DNA of 64,000 bases from contig NZ_CALPBZ010000006.1 of the NCBI RefSeq assembly GCF_943181415.1, positions 1 to 64,000 of the forward strand, read 5' to 3'. The stretch is from Microbacterium sp. Marseille-Q6648. Its GTDB lineage: Bacteria; Actinomycetota; Actinomycetes; Actinomycetales; Microbacteriaceae. Shown here one piece after another: positions 6,351 through 14,562 of this stretch (the stretch's first letter is position 1; each line of letters begins with the position of its first letter). The translations under genes were made by a program, and so were the position numbers. The notes under the pieces are model-generated. The model searched no databases. It was not told the origin of the DNA and saw only the letters and a list, made by a program, of their open reading frames with translations.

Positions 6351-8081
6351 ATGAGCCGATGGTTCGCACTGGCCCTGCTGGGCGTCTCGCAGTTCGTCAT
6401 GGTCCTCGACAGCACGGTCATGAACGTGTCGATCTCGACCGTCGCCGCCGACCTCGGCACCGACATCTCGGGAATGCAGGCCGCGATCACCTTCTACGCC
6501 CTCACGATGGCGGCGTTCATGCTGACCGGCGGAAAGCTCGGCGACCGCTGGGGGCGGGTCACCGCGTTCCGCGTCGGGGCGATCGTCTACGGACTGGGCT
6601 CGCTCGCCACCGCGCTCAGCCCGAATCTCACCGTGCTGCTGCTCGGCTGGTCGCTGGTCGAGGGACTCGGAGCCGTGCTGGTCATCCCGGCCATCGCCGC
6701 ACTGGCGGCGGCGAGCTACACCGGTCGCGATCGCGTCGTGGCGTTCTCAGCACTGGGCGCCATCACCGGTGTCGCCGCGGCGGCGGGTCCCCTGATCGGC
6801 GGGCTGGTCACCACCTACTCGTCGTGGCGGTACGTCTTCGTCGCCGAGACGGTGATCATGATCGTCGTCCTGCTGCTGTCGGGCCGCCTGCACGACGCCC
6901 CCGCGCAGCGCGGCGTGCGCATCGACCCGCTGAGCGTCGTCCTGTCGGCGGGCGGCATGGCGCTGCTGGTCTTCGGTGTTCTGCAGAGCAAGGTCTGGGG
7001 ATGGGTCGTGCCGCTGGATCCGCCGCGGATCGGCGACACGGTCATCGCCCCCTTCGGCATCTCACCGGTGGCGTACCTGCTGCTGGCCGCGGTCGTCGTG
7101 CTGTGGGCTTTCGTTAACCGGCAGCGCCGGCTCGAGAGCACCGGCCGCGCGCCGCTGCTGAAGGTGAGCATGCTCGCGATCCCCGCGCTGCGCAGCGGGT
7201 TGACGCTGTTCATGGCCCAGTACTTCGCGATCGCCGCGCTGTTCTTCGTCGTCCCCGTGTACCTGCAGACGATCCTGGGCGACGACGCCCTCGAGACCGG
7301 TCTGAAGATCCTCCCCCTGTCGGCCGGGCTCATCGTCTTCTCGATCGTCGGCTCGAAGCTCGCGACGGTGCACTCGGCGCGTCACATCGCCCGGCTCGGG
7401 CAGATCGCGCTGGCGGCGGGACTGCTGTTCATCGTTGTCGCCGTGCAGCCGACGCTCGCGGGCGGGCTGTTCGCCGTCGGGATGTTCGTCGTCGGCGCGG
7501 GATTCGGCCTGCTGGCCTCGCAGCTGGGGAACGTCAACATGTCGGCGGTGTCGACGGAGGACACCTCCGAGGTGGGTGGTCTTCAGGGCACCTTCCAGAA
7601 CCTCGGCTCGTCGTTCGGCACCGCCATCGTGGGCTCGGTCTTCATCCTGCTGCTGACGTCGGGCTTCACCACGGCTATCCAGAACAGCGACGATCTGCCC
7701 GACGACGTGCGGCAGCAGATCACCGCCGAGACGTCGACGGGTGCGCCGATCGTCTCCCGACAGCAGGCCGAGGATGCCGTCCTGGCCGCGGGCGCCGATG
7801 CCGACGTCGCCGCGTCGGTCGCTCAGACCTACGTCGACACGCAGGTGACGGCGCTGCGGCAGTCGCTCTTCTTCGTCTTCGCGCTGTCGGTGATCGCCCT
7901 GCTGCTCTCACGCGGACTGCCGGCGACGATCGCACCCCAGCCGGATGCCGCGCCCGACACTCCCGCCGGCTCGGCGGCAACGGATGCCGCACCCGCCGAT
8001 CGGGTCCCGCCTACTGGGGCGGGGTCTGGCACCACGAGATCGAAGAGCCGGCCAGGGCGACGACCTCATCGCCCGTCGTGA
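6351..8081 (+). CDS. MFS transporter of the DHA2 (EmrB/QacA, 14-TM) drug-exporter family
   Basis: The 576-residue protein has about 14 hydrophobic segments. The first is LLGVSQFVMVLDSTVMNVSI, whose Asp in TM1 (motif D1, LDSTVMNVS) is typical of DHA2; GKLGDRWGRV is motif A in the loop after TM2, and GPLIGG is the TM5 antiporter motif C. It should export a hydrophobic compound in exchange for protons; the substrate is unknown. The cytoplasmic C-terminal tail (about 70 residues, Ala/Pro/Asp-rich then Arg-rich) overlaps the 3' end of the convergent propeller gene by 71 bp. Confidence 0.9.
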   Translation: MSRWFALALLGVSQFVMVLDSTVMNVSISTVAADLGTDISGMQAAITFYALTMAAFMLTGGKLGDRWGRVTAFRVGAIVYGLGSLATALSPNLTVLLLGWSLVEGLGAVLVIPAIAALAAASYTGRDRVVAFSALGAITGVAAAAGPLIGGLVTTYSSWRYVFVAETVIMIVVLLLSGRLHDAPAQRGVRIDPLSVVLSAGGMALLVFGVLQSKVWGWVVPLDPPRIGDTVIAPFGISPVAYLLLAAVVVLWAFVNRQRRLESTGRAPLLKVSMLAIPALRSGLTLFMAQYFAIAALFFVVPVYLQTILGDDALETGLKILPLSAGLIVFSIVGSKLATVHSARHIARLGQIALAAGLLFIVVAVQPTLAGGLFAVGMFVVGAGFGLLASQLGNVNMSAVSTEDTSEVGGLQGTFQNLGSSFGTAIVGSVFILLLTSGFTTAIQNSDDLPDDVRQQITAETSTGAPIVSRQQAEDAVLAAGADADVAASVAQTYVDTQVTALRQSLFFVFALSVIALLLSRGLPATIAPQPDAAPDTPAGSAATDAAPADRVPPTGAGSGTTRSKSRPGRRPHRPS

Positions 8082-9420
8082 GGTCGAGCACGCGGGTCTC
8101 GAGCCGCTCGGGCAGCGGCAGCAGGTACGTGTCGTAGCGGTTGTCCACGACATCCGGGGCGACGAGGACGCTCAGATACCGCGCGCTGGGCGAGACGCAC
8201 GTCTGCAGCACCGCTTCGGTGGATGCCGCCTGGTACACAACCTCGGAAGCGCCATCGGGGGCCACCACCGCGATCGCGGTCTCGCCGGTCGGGACGTCGT
8301 CCTCGAGCACGGCGGCGGAGCGGATGGTCCCGCCGTCCGGCAGCGGCGTGAGGGAGTCGAGGGGACCGAGGGACGGCTCGGCGTCGACGACGGGTTCCTC
8401 ACCGGCATCCGTGAGATCGATCGCCACGAGACTCTCGAGCCGCTCGACGACCGCGACCGACGAGCCGCGCGCGATGCCCTGGATCGACAGCGCGTTCCCC
8501 AGCGACGTCGCGTTCTCACCCTCGGACCCGGTGAGCAGCAGCGATCCGTCGAACGACAGCAGCAGGATGCTGTCGGTGTCGGGCACGAACCGCCACTCCG
8601 CCACACGCGGGTCGGCGCCCGACGGAGCCACGGCCCGCGGCTCGAGCGCGTCGTCCGCGAGCGAGACCGTGAACAGCTCGCTCTCGCGTCCGCCGTCGGC
8701 GCCGAGATCGGCGTCCGAGAACACGAAGCCGACGAGCTCGCCGCGGTCGGCCGACTGCAGCGCCGAGACGAAGCCGTCGCCCGGGAGCTCCACCTCGCGA
8801 GCGTTCCCGCCGTCCAGATCGGTGACGATCAGTGCCGCCCGGTCGTCGTCGGTGCGCACCGACACGATCAGATGACCCGCCGTCGTGCGGAAGTCCTCGA
8901 TGTGCGGATGCCGGAACACCGGCACCCCGTTCTCACCGCCGAGATCGGTCGAGAACACGACGTCCTCGTCCGCGCCCCGCTGGAGCAGGTGCGTCTGCGT
9001 GGCCGGCGTGCGGAACGTGTGCTCGAGCGACGCGTCCGGACCCCCGCCCACCCCGGTGACACCGTCGATGCGCACCGTGTACTCGGTCTCGTCCCACAGC
9101 GGAAGGGTGAAGCGGATGCCGACGCTGCGACCCGAGGTGTCGACGGCGAACGGCGTCGCGGGCTCGACCGTGACCTGCGCAGGGTCGACCTCGGCGAGCG
9201 ACTGCGACGTCGTGAAGATGAGACGGGAACCGGATGCCGCGACCGCCGCCTCGGCATCGACCTGCACGCTCGAGACCCGCGGCCCCTGGATCACCGTGAT
9301 CACCGCGCCGATGAGGCTGAGCACCGCGAGCACACCTACCACGAGGCCGAAGCTCGCGGCGAAGGCGCGTCCGCGGCGGCTCCGTGTCTGAGCGCGCCGG
9401 GTCGGGCCGTCAGTACTCAT
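8011..9420 (-). CDS. Membrane-anchored secreted beta-propeller-like protein with an Ig-like domain
   Basis: The protein is 469 residues. A basic N terminus and one membrane segment (about residues 20-45) anchor a large extracytoplasmic part. Residues about 50-140 resemble a SbsA-type Ig-like domain (AEVDPAQVTVEPATPF, then EYTVRIDGVTGVGG). The remainder is a run of beta-rich repeats of TolB/WD40-like propeller type, for example HLIVSVRTDDDRAALIVTDL. No catalytic motif is visible. It is last in the zinc operon, overlapping the previous gene by 11 bp, so a role in metal acquisition or envelope sensing is possible but not shown. Its 3' end overlaps the convergent MFS gene. Confidence 0.75.
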   Translation of the reverse strand: MSTDGPTRRAQTRSRRGRAFAASFGLVVGVLAVLSLIGAVITVIQGPRVSSVQVDAEAAVAASGSRLIFTTSQSLAEVDPAQVTVEPATPFAVDTSGRSVGIRFTLPLWDETEYTVRIDGVTGVGGGPDASLEHTFRTPATQTHLLQRGADEDVVFSTDLGGENGVPVFRHPHIEDFRTTAGHLIVSVRTDDDRAALIVTDLDGGNAREVELPGDGFVSALQSADRGELVGFVFSDADLGADGGRESELFTVSLADDALEPRAVAPSGADPRVAEWRFVPDTDSILLLSFDGSLLLTGSEGENATSLGNALSIQGIARGSSVAVVERLESLVAIDLTDAGEEPVVDAEPSLGPLDSLTPLPDGGTIRSAAVLEDDVPTGETAIAVVAPDGASEVVYQAASTEAVLQTCVSPSARYLSVLVAPDVVDNRYDTYLLPLPERLETRVLDLTTGDEVVALAGSSISWCQTPPQ

Positions 9421-10192
9421 ACGGGTCCTCGGGCTCGTCGATCACCGCAAGCTCCGTCGCGTCGATCGTGAGCCGGCCGTCGGAGGTCGACCGGACGGTT
9501 CCGGTCACCGTGACCCATTGACCGGTCGACGGCACGTCGTCGGCGCTCACCGGCACGCTCGCCGACTGGGCGTCGATGACGCAGTGGGTGATCACCAGGC
9601 GGCTGAGGTCGAAGTCGCCGTCCTCACCGGGCGTGACGAAGCCGGTGAGCTCGACCGTCTCGCCGTCGAACGCCTCGGGATTCGTCGAGGTGGCGAACAC
9701 CGCCGACCACTCCCCGACCCCGAACGACGCCGTGTCGCCGGTGGAGGCCAGTGTGACGGCATCCGATCCGGCGAACAGCGGCGGTGCGCCGACGTCGCGT
9801 GAGATCGCGAGCTCGGCCGACAGCGATGCCGGCGGCAGCAGCAGGGTCAGCAGCACGACACCCGACGCGAGGGCGCCGCCGGTGACCGTGGCGACGGTGC
9901 CGAGCTTCGTCGTCGGGTACGTGTGTCCGTGGCCCTCGCCCGGCGAGTGGTCATGCGAGGCGGGCGTGCCGTGGTCGTGCCCGTGGTCTTCTTCGGCGCC
10001 GAGCGGCAGCGCGAACGACGCGACCGCGCCGACGACGACGAGGACCGACATCGAGATGGCGAACCAGGTCGAGTCCGGGTTGATGTAGAGACCGAGACGA
10101 CCGGTGAGCGCGAGCGAGATCGTGACGACCGCCATGACTGTCGACAGCCCCACTCCGAGCCAGCGGGTGGCGAGCGCGTGACGCCTAGACAA
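9410..10192 (-). CDS. TIGR03943-family membrane protein (DUF1980), partner of the DUF318 permease
   Basis: The 260-residue protein has N-terminal membrane segments, a His/Asp-rich loop at about residues 68-90 (HGHDHGTPASHDH and GEGHGH), another membrane segment, and a C-terminal extracytoplasmic OB-like domain with VTHCVIDAQ-type sequence (LVITHCVIDA). This family (YcgQ in Bacillus) is regularly encoded next to a DUF318 permease, as here. The His-rich loop suggests a divalent metal, probably zinc. The start appears to be a TTG at 10192, overlapping the permease stop by eight bases. Confidence 0.85.
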   Translation of the reverse strand: MSRRHALATRWLGVGLSTVMAVVTISLALTGRLGLYINPDSTWFAISMSVLVVVGAVASFALPLGAEEDHGHDHGTPASHDHSPGEGHGHTYPTTKLGTVATVTGGALASGVVLLTLLLPPASLSAELAISRDVGAPPLFAGSDAVTLASTGDTASFGVGEWSAVFATSTNPEAFDGETVELTGFVTPGEDGDFDLSRLVITHCVIDAQSASVPVSADDVPSTGQWVTVTGTVRSTSDGRLTIDATELAVIDEPEDPYEY

Positions 10193-11213
10193 CGAGGTTC
10201 ACCCCCGTCCCGATCGCGAATGCGGCGAGGACGACCACGACGACGATGCCCGCAAGCGTGCGCGTCGTGAAGGTCGTCCGCAGCAGCGCGAGCATCTTCA
10301 CGTCGACGAGCGGCCCGACCAGCAGGAACGCCACGATCGAGCCCGGTGTGAAGGTCGAGGCGAATGACAGCGCGAAGAACGAGTCGACGTTCGAGCAGAT
10401 CGACACCACCATCGCCAGCGCGATCATCGCCACGATCGACAGGGCGGGGTTCGAGCCGATCGCCAGGAGCGCCTCGCGGGGCACGAGCACCTGGACCGCA
10501 CCTGCGATCGCCGAGCCGATGACGAGGGCCGGCATGACCGCGCGCAGCTCGACGACGAACTGGGCGAGGGTGCGCCGCCAGCGGCTGCCCGGCTCGTGGG
10601 TGACGAGTGCGCACGTGTCACGGAAGCGGTCGGTGAGCAGGGCGTCGGGCGAGGGATGCCGGCTGTACAGCCACCCGATGAGGTTGGCGATCAGGTACCC
10701 GCCGATGAGGCGCACCACCAGGATGCCGTCGTCGAAGCCGAACGCCTGATGGGTGGTGATGATGACGATGGGGTTGACGATGGGCGCCGCGATGAGGAAC
10801 GACAGGGTCTCGGAGACGGTGAACCCGCGCATCAGGAGGCCGCGGGCGAACGGCACGTTGCCGCACTCGCAGACCGGGATGAACATGCCCAGAAGCGAGA
10901 GGACCGCGCGGCGCGCCCACGCCCGGCGCGGCATCCATCTCTCGATGACGCCCGGAGGAACCCACACCTGCACGACGATCGACAGCACCACGCCGAGCGC
11001 CACGAAGGGCAGCGACTCGATGAGCACGCTGATGGCGAGGGTGAGGCCGTCCTGCGTGCGGGTCGACAGGGGCGCCGGGAACAGTGCCGGAGCGAACGCG
11101 TCGAGCACGAACAGCACGGCGATGACCGCCGCACCGATGCCCAGTGCGGCGAACGCGCGCGCCGTCGGAGTCGGATCCAGGCGCGCGGTGCGGGGCGGGT
11201 CAGTCCGCGTCAC
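10185..11213 (-). CDS. DUF318/ArsP-type permease
   Basis: The 342-residue protein has about eight to ten hydrophobic segments. It carries the family hallmark PVCECGNVPFARGLL (about residues 113-127) and a second half with the related VSICSNVDSFFALSF segment, both lined with Cys/Asn near membrane helices. It pairs with the TIGR03943 protein encoded next. Family members are linked to arsenical or metal efflux or uptake; the neighbouring zur and znu genes point to zinc. A GTG start at 11213 overlaps the zur stop by 14 bp, so it is probably translated with zur. Confidence 0.87.
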   Translation of the reverse strand: MTRTDPPRTARLDPTPTARAFAALGIGAAVIAVLFVLDAFAPALFPAPLSTRTQDGLTLAISVLIESLPFVALGVVLSIVVQVWVPPGVIERWMPRRAWARRAVLSLLGMFIPVCECGNVPFARGLLMRGFTVSETLSFLIAAPIVNPIVIITTHQAFGFDDGILVVRLIGGYLIANLIGWLYSRHPSPDALLTDRFRDTCALVTHEPGSRWRRTLAQFVVELRAVMPALVIGSAIAGAVQVLVPREALLAIGSNPALSIVAMIALAMVVSICSNVDSFFALSFASTFTPGSIVAFLLVGPLVDVKMLALLRTTFTTRTLAGIVVVVVLAAFAIGTGVNLVV

Positions 11214-11625
11214 GCTTCTCGGCCGCGTCGGTCACGGAGGCCTGGGCGCACGCGGCGCACAGTCCGAAGATGTCGACGATGTGCTCGGCGTCGCGGAAGC
11301 CGTGCGTCGCGGCGGTGCGCTGCGCCCACTCTTCGACGTCGGTCGCGGCGATCTCGACGGTGAGCCCGCAGGAGCGGCAGATCAGATGGTGATGGTGGCC
11401 GGTGCTGGTGCACGCACGATAGAGCGATTCACCTTCGGGGCTCTGCAGCGAATCGGCGTCGCCCTGTGCGGCGAGTCCGGCGAGTGCGCGGTAGACGGTG
11501 GCGAGTCCGATGCCGGTGTTCTCGTCGCGCAGTGTCGCGTGCAGGGCCTGGGCGCTGACGAACCCGGGCGCGCCGGCGAGCGCTTCGCGCACGCGTTCGC
11601 GCTGCCAGGTGTTGCGCTGAGCCAT
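11200..11625 (-). CDS. zur: Fur-family zinc uptake regulator
   Basis: The 141-residue protein has the Fur layout: a winged helix (residues 1-80; TVYRALAGLAAQG is the recognition region), then the metal-binding dimerisation half with GHHHHLICRSCG and a C-terminal FGLCAAC. The two CxxC pairs form the structural zinc site and the HHHH cluster the sensory site. Its place inside a znuABC operon marks it as Zur rather than Fur. It should repress zinc uptake when zinc is plentiful, including its own operon through the box at 14417-14431. TAGACT seven bases before the ATG gives it a likely internal leaderless promoter. Confidence 0.9.
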   Translation of the reverse strand: MAQRNTWQRERVREALAGAPGFVSAQALHATLRDENTGIGLATVYRALAGLAAQGDADSLQSPEGESLYRACTSTGHHHHLICRSCGLTVEIAATDVEEWAQRTAATHGFRDAEHIVDIFGLCAACAQASVTDAAEKRDAD

Positions 11626-11632
11626 GGCGGGG

Positions 11633-11638
11633 AGTCTA
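11633..11638 (-). promoter_or_regulatory. -10 element TAGACT seven bases before the zur start
   Basis: TAGACT on the minus strand, followed by CCCCGCC and the zur ATG. No Shine-Dalgarno sequence fits between, so a leaderless transcript beginning at zur is likely. This would let zur and the three downstream genes be expressed even when the znuA promoter is shut. No -35 consensus is seen. Confidence 0.45.
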
Positions 11639-11678
11639 CCGGCGCGTCCTGATCAGGTTCCTGGGAGCGAGGTGGTGC

Positions 11679-12548
11679 TCACGCGTTCTCGGCGGTGCGC
11701 GCGTAGCGGCCGCGACGCGAGCCCACCACGCGGCACACGAGGTAGATCGCGAACGAGATCGTCGTGATGTACGGGCTGACCGGGAGCGTGCCGGCGATCG
11801 CCAGCAGGATGCCCCCCACCGCCGAAACGAACCCGAACAGTGCGGACAGCACGGGAACCGACACCGGGCCGGACGCGACGCGCATCGCCGCGGCGGCGGG
11901 GGTGACGAGCAGGGCCATCACCAGAAGCGCGCCGATGATGTGGACGGCGACGGCGACGATGAGCCCGAGCAGCAGCATGAACGTCAGCGAGACCGCTGTC
12001 GTGGGGACGCCGCGGGCGGCTGCGGCCTGGGGGTCGAGCGAGTCGAAGCGCAGGGGCCGCCACACGAGCACCAGCCCGAGTAGGACGACAGCACCGATGC
12101 CGATCAGCCAGCCGAGCTGTCCGCTCTGCACCGAGACGATCTGCCCGGTGAGCAGGCTGAAGCGGTTGGCGCTGCGGCCGTCGTAGAGCGACAGGAAAAG
12201 GATGCCGAGGCCCAGACCGAAGGGCATGAGCACGCCGATGATCGAATTGCGCTCGCGAGCCCTCGCTCCGAACCAGCCGATGAGGGCGGCAGCGACGAGG
12301 GATCCGACGATGGAGCCGGTGACGACATCGAAGCCGATCAGCAGCGCGGCCGCGGCGCCGGCGAACGACAGCTCGCTGATGCCGTGCACCGCGAAGGCCA
12401 TGTCCCGCTGGATGACGAACACGCCGATCAGTCCGCCGACGAGGCCGAGGACCGCGCCCGCCCACACCGAATTCGACACGAGCGCGAGGATCTCGCCGTA
12501 GACGGGGAGGCCCCCGAACATGGCGTCGCCGATCTCGTCCCAGTTCAC
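11679..12548 (-). CDS. znuB: Zinc ABC transporter permease
   Basis: The 289-residue ABC-3 family permease has about eight to nine membrane helices, with DMAFAVHGISELSFAGAA near the N terminus and LLVMALLVTPAAAA typical of ZnuB/MntB. With ZnuC it carries zinc released by ZnuA across the membrane. The start is a GTG at 12548 overlapping the znuC stop (GTGA), so the two are translationally coupled. About 50 bp separate it from zur. Confidence 0.93.
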   Translation of the reverse strand: MNWDEIGDAMFGGLPVYGEILALVSNSVWAGAVLGLVGGLIGVFVIQRDMAFAVHGISELSFAGAAAALLIGFDVVTGSIVGSLVAAALIGWFGARARERNSIIGVLMPFGLGLGILFLSLYDGRSANRFSLLTGQIVSVQSGQLGWLIGIGAVVLLGLVLVWRPLRFDSLDPQAAAARGVPTTAVSLTFMLLLGLIVAVAVHIIGALLVMALLVTPAAAAMRVASGPVSVPVLSALFGFVSAVGGILLAIAGTLPVSPYITTISFAIYLVCRVVGSRRGRYARTAENA

Positions 12549-13354
12549 AGGTGTCCCTCGTGGTGATGGTGGGAGGCCTCGGCGTCGGGGGCGCCCACGA
12601 CGACCAGGCGGTCGCCGGCGCGCAGCACGAAGACCGGAGCGCCGTACAGGTCGGTGAGCACCTGTGAGGTGAGGACGTCCTTGGGCTTGCCGAGGGTGAA
12701 CCGTCCGCCGGCGAGGTAGAGGATGCGGTCGACCTTGCCGAGGACGGGGTTGATGTCGTGGGTGACGAGCAGGACGGCCGCTCCGGTGTTCTTGCGATGG
12801 CGGTCGATGAGGTTCACGACGGCGCGCTGGTTGGCGAGGTCGAGGCTCGTGAGCGGTTCGTCGCACAGCAGCAGACGCGGGTCGTCGGCCAGGGCCTGCC
12901 CCACGCGGAGGCGCTGCTGCTCGCCGCCCGACAGCAGGCCGACCGGCCGATCGGCGAAGTCCTGCGCGCCGACCGCGGCGATGAGCTCATCGACCCGGCG
13001 GGCGTCGCCTCGACGCGGGAGCGGCGGTCCGAAGCGGTGGCCGTCGACGCCCAGGCGCACGAGATCGCGACCGCGCAGAGCGGTCTCGCGCGGCAGCGGA
13101 CGCTGCTGGGGGATGTAGCCGATCCGGCGATTGCCCTTGCGGTGCACGGGCTCGCCGAGGGCGGTGATGGTTCCCGTGCTCAGCTGCTCAAGGCCGAGGA
13201 TGGCGCGCAGCAGGGTCGTCTTGCCGGAGCCGCTGGGCCCCAGAACGGCGATGAGCTCGCCGGGCTCGACGGTCAGGTCGAGCCCGCTCCAGAGTTCGCG
13301 GTCCTCGCGGTGGAGTCCCGCCCCGCGGATCTTGAGGGGAGCGGCGTCCGTCAC
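12545..13354 (-). CDS. znuC: Zinc ABC transporter ATP-binding protein with a histidine-rich tail
   Basis: The 269-residue ATPase has Walker A GPSGSGKTT, a Q-loop at YIPQQRPLP, the signature LLSGGEQQRLRVGQAL, Walker B RLLLCDEPLTSLD and the switch THDINP. The last residues are EASHHHHEGHL, a cluster of five histidines not needed for ATPase function and plausibly binding zinc. The GTG start at 13354 overlaps the znuA stop (GTGA); an in-frame ATG 15 codons upstream would lie inside znuA and is unlikely. It powers the ZnuABC importer. Confidence 0.93.
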   Translation of the reverse strand: MTDAAPLKIRGAGLHREDRELWSGLDLTVEPGELIAVLGPSGSGKTTLLRAILGLEQLSTGTITALGEPVHRKGNRRIGYIPQQRPLPRETALRGRDLVRLGVDGHRFGPPLPRRGDARRVDELIAAVGAQDFADRPVGLLSGGEQQRLRVGQALADDPRLLLCDEPLTSLDLANQRAVVNLIDRHRKNTGAAVLLVTHDINPVLGKVDRILYLAGGRFTLGKPKDVLTSQVLTDLYGAPVFVLRAGDRLVVVGAPDAEASHHHHEGHL

Positions 13355-14397
13355 GCCTCGAGCGCTTCGCCGAGCGCTGCGATGTTCTCCTGCATCCACG
13401 AGATGTAAGTCTGGCCCTCGGGAAGGGTCTCTGTGAACTCGACGACCGGAATGGACGCGGTTTCGGCTTCGTCGAGCACCTGCGTGGTCTCGGCGCCACC
13501 GGTCTGCGCGTTGGCGATCACCACGTCCACTTCGCCGTCGCGCAGCAGGGTGAGCGCCTCGAGCAGCGTCGCGGGGGGAACGTCCTGCCCCTCCTCGACG
13601 GCCTCGCTGAACGCATCCGGTGTGACGATGTCGAGACCGGCCGCTGCGGCGAGGTACACCGACACGGGCTCGGTCACGAAGACCTGGGCGCCGCCGAAGG
13701 AGGACTCGAGCTGGGCGAGCTCGGACTCGAGTCCCTCGATCTCAGCGAGGAGTGCGTCGGCGTTGGCGCTGAACGTCTCGGCGTCGTCGGGGCTCAGCTC
13801 TGCGAGCTCGGCCGCGATCTCCTCCACGACATAGGCCATCGTGTGCGGGTCGTACCAGACGTGCTCGTTGAAGCCCTCGACGTGGCCGTGGTCCGCGTGC
13901 TCGTCCTCGGCGTGCTCGTCCTCAGCGTGCTCGTCCTCAGCGTGCTCGTCCTCGGCATGCTCGTCCTCGGCATGCTCGTCCTCGGCGTGCTCGTCCTCGT
14001 GGCCGGCGTTCTCGGGCCACGAGTGCGAGAACTCCACCGCCGTGATGACATGGGCTTCGCTGCCGCTGGACTCCAGGAGGGCGTCGATGAAGGCGTCGTA
14101 CCCGCCGCCGTTCTCGATGACGAGCTGCGCGTCGGCGACGGTCAGCTGGTCGCGGGCGCTGGGCTCGAACGAGTGCGGGTCCTGCGAGGCGGAGTCGACG
14201 ATCGAGGTGACCTCGACCAGGTCGCCCCCGACCTCCTCGGCGAGCTGGCCGTACACGTTCGTCGACGCCACGACCGCGATCGCACCGTCCGCGGCTTCCC
14301 CGCTCGCGGGTCCCGGGCCGGAGGCGCATCCGGCGAGGGCGAGGGAGGAGGCGGCGGTCAAGCCGAGGATCGTCGAGGCGCGATGAAGTGCGGGCAT
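13351..14397 (-). CDS. znuA: Zinc-binding lipoprotein of the ZnuABC importer
   Basis: The 348-residue protein has a lipoprotein signal peptide (SSLALAGC; Cys at about 24) and the cluster A-I substrate-binding fold: AVVASTNVYGQLAEEVGGD, DPHSFEPSARD (first metal His), HVWYDPHTMAYVVEEIAAEL (second), and the C-terminal lobe with VFVTEPVSVYLA and TYISWMQENI. A flexible loop between them holds seven tandem EDEHA pentapeptides plus HADHGH, the charged His loop typical of ZnuA but here unusually regular. It captures zinc outside the membrane and delivers it to ZnuB. The start codon is six bases after a -10 hexamer, so the message is probably leaderless. Confidence 0.93.
   Translation of the reverse strand: MPALHRASTILGLTAASSLALAGCASGPGPASGEAADGAIAVVASTNVYGQLAEEVGGDLVEVTSIVDSASQDPHSFEPSARDQLTVADAQLVIENGGGYDAFIDALLESSGSEAHVITAVEFSHSWPENAGHEDEHAEDEHAEDEHAEDEHAEDEHAEDEHAEDEHADHGHVEGFNEHVWYDPHTMAYVVEEIAAELAELSPDDAETFSANADALLAEIEGLESELAQLESSFGGAQVFVTEPVSVYLAAAAGLDIVTPDAFSEAVEEGQDVPPATLLEALTLLRDGEVDVVIANAQTGGAETTQVLDEAETASIPVVEFTETLPEGQTYISWMQENIAALGEALEA
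13896..14000. repeat. Seven perfect-to-near-perfect 15-bp tandem repeats in znuA
   Basis: Seven units of CGTGCTCGTCCTCGG (plus strand; a few G/A changes at the third-codon positions) run end to end from 13896 to 14000. On the coding strand each unit encodes EDEHA or its circular permutation. The array is in frame, so gain or loss of units would alter the length of the zinc-binding loop without breaking the gene. Confidence 0.95.
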
Positions 14398-14403
14398 GCG
14401 CCC

Positions 14404-14432
14404 AGAATAGCGGTATTGATAATCGTTCTCAA
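14404..14432 (-). promoter_or_regulatory. znuA promoter overlapped by a Zur-box-like palindrome
   Basis: On the minus strand TTGAGA (14427-14432) and TATTCT (14404-14409) are separated by exactly 17 bp, and six bases later comes the znuA ATG, so transcription should start at the start codon. The palindrome TGATAATCGTTCTCA on the plus strand (14417-14431) matches the actinobacterial Zur box form TGA-AA-TTTTCA in its arms (TGATAAT / GTTCTCA, five of seven pairs) and overlaps the -35 and spacer. Zinc-loaded Zur bound here would exclude RNA polymerase. Confidence 0.75.
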
Positions 14433-14562
14433 ACCGAAGGGGTGGTTCAGACCCTATGAGTGTGGGGTTCTGAAGTGGTTGTAGGCCCAGGGCCTCACGG
14501 TGCAGATTCGTGGATCATCCCGAGGAGTGGCCTTGGGATGCCGACATGCAGCGGAGGCCCTG

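Noticed and set aside
13896-14000. Regularly spaced repeats considered as a CRISPR array
   Set aside because: The units are contiguous 15-mers without spacers and encode an in-frame EDEHA repeat of ZnuA.
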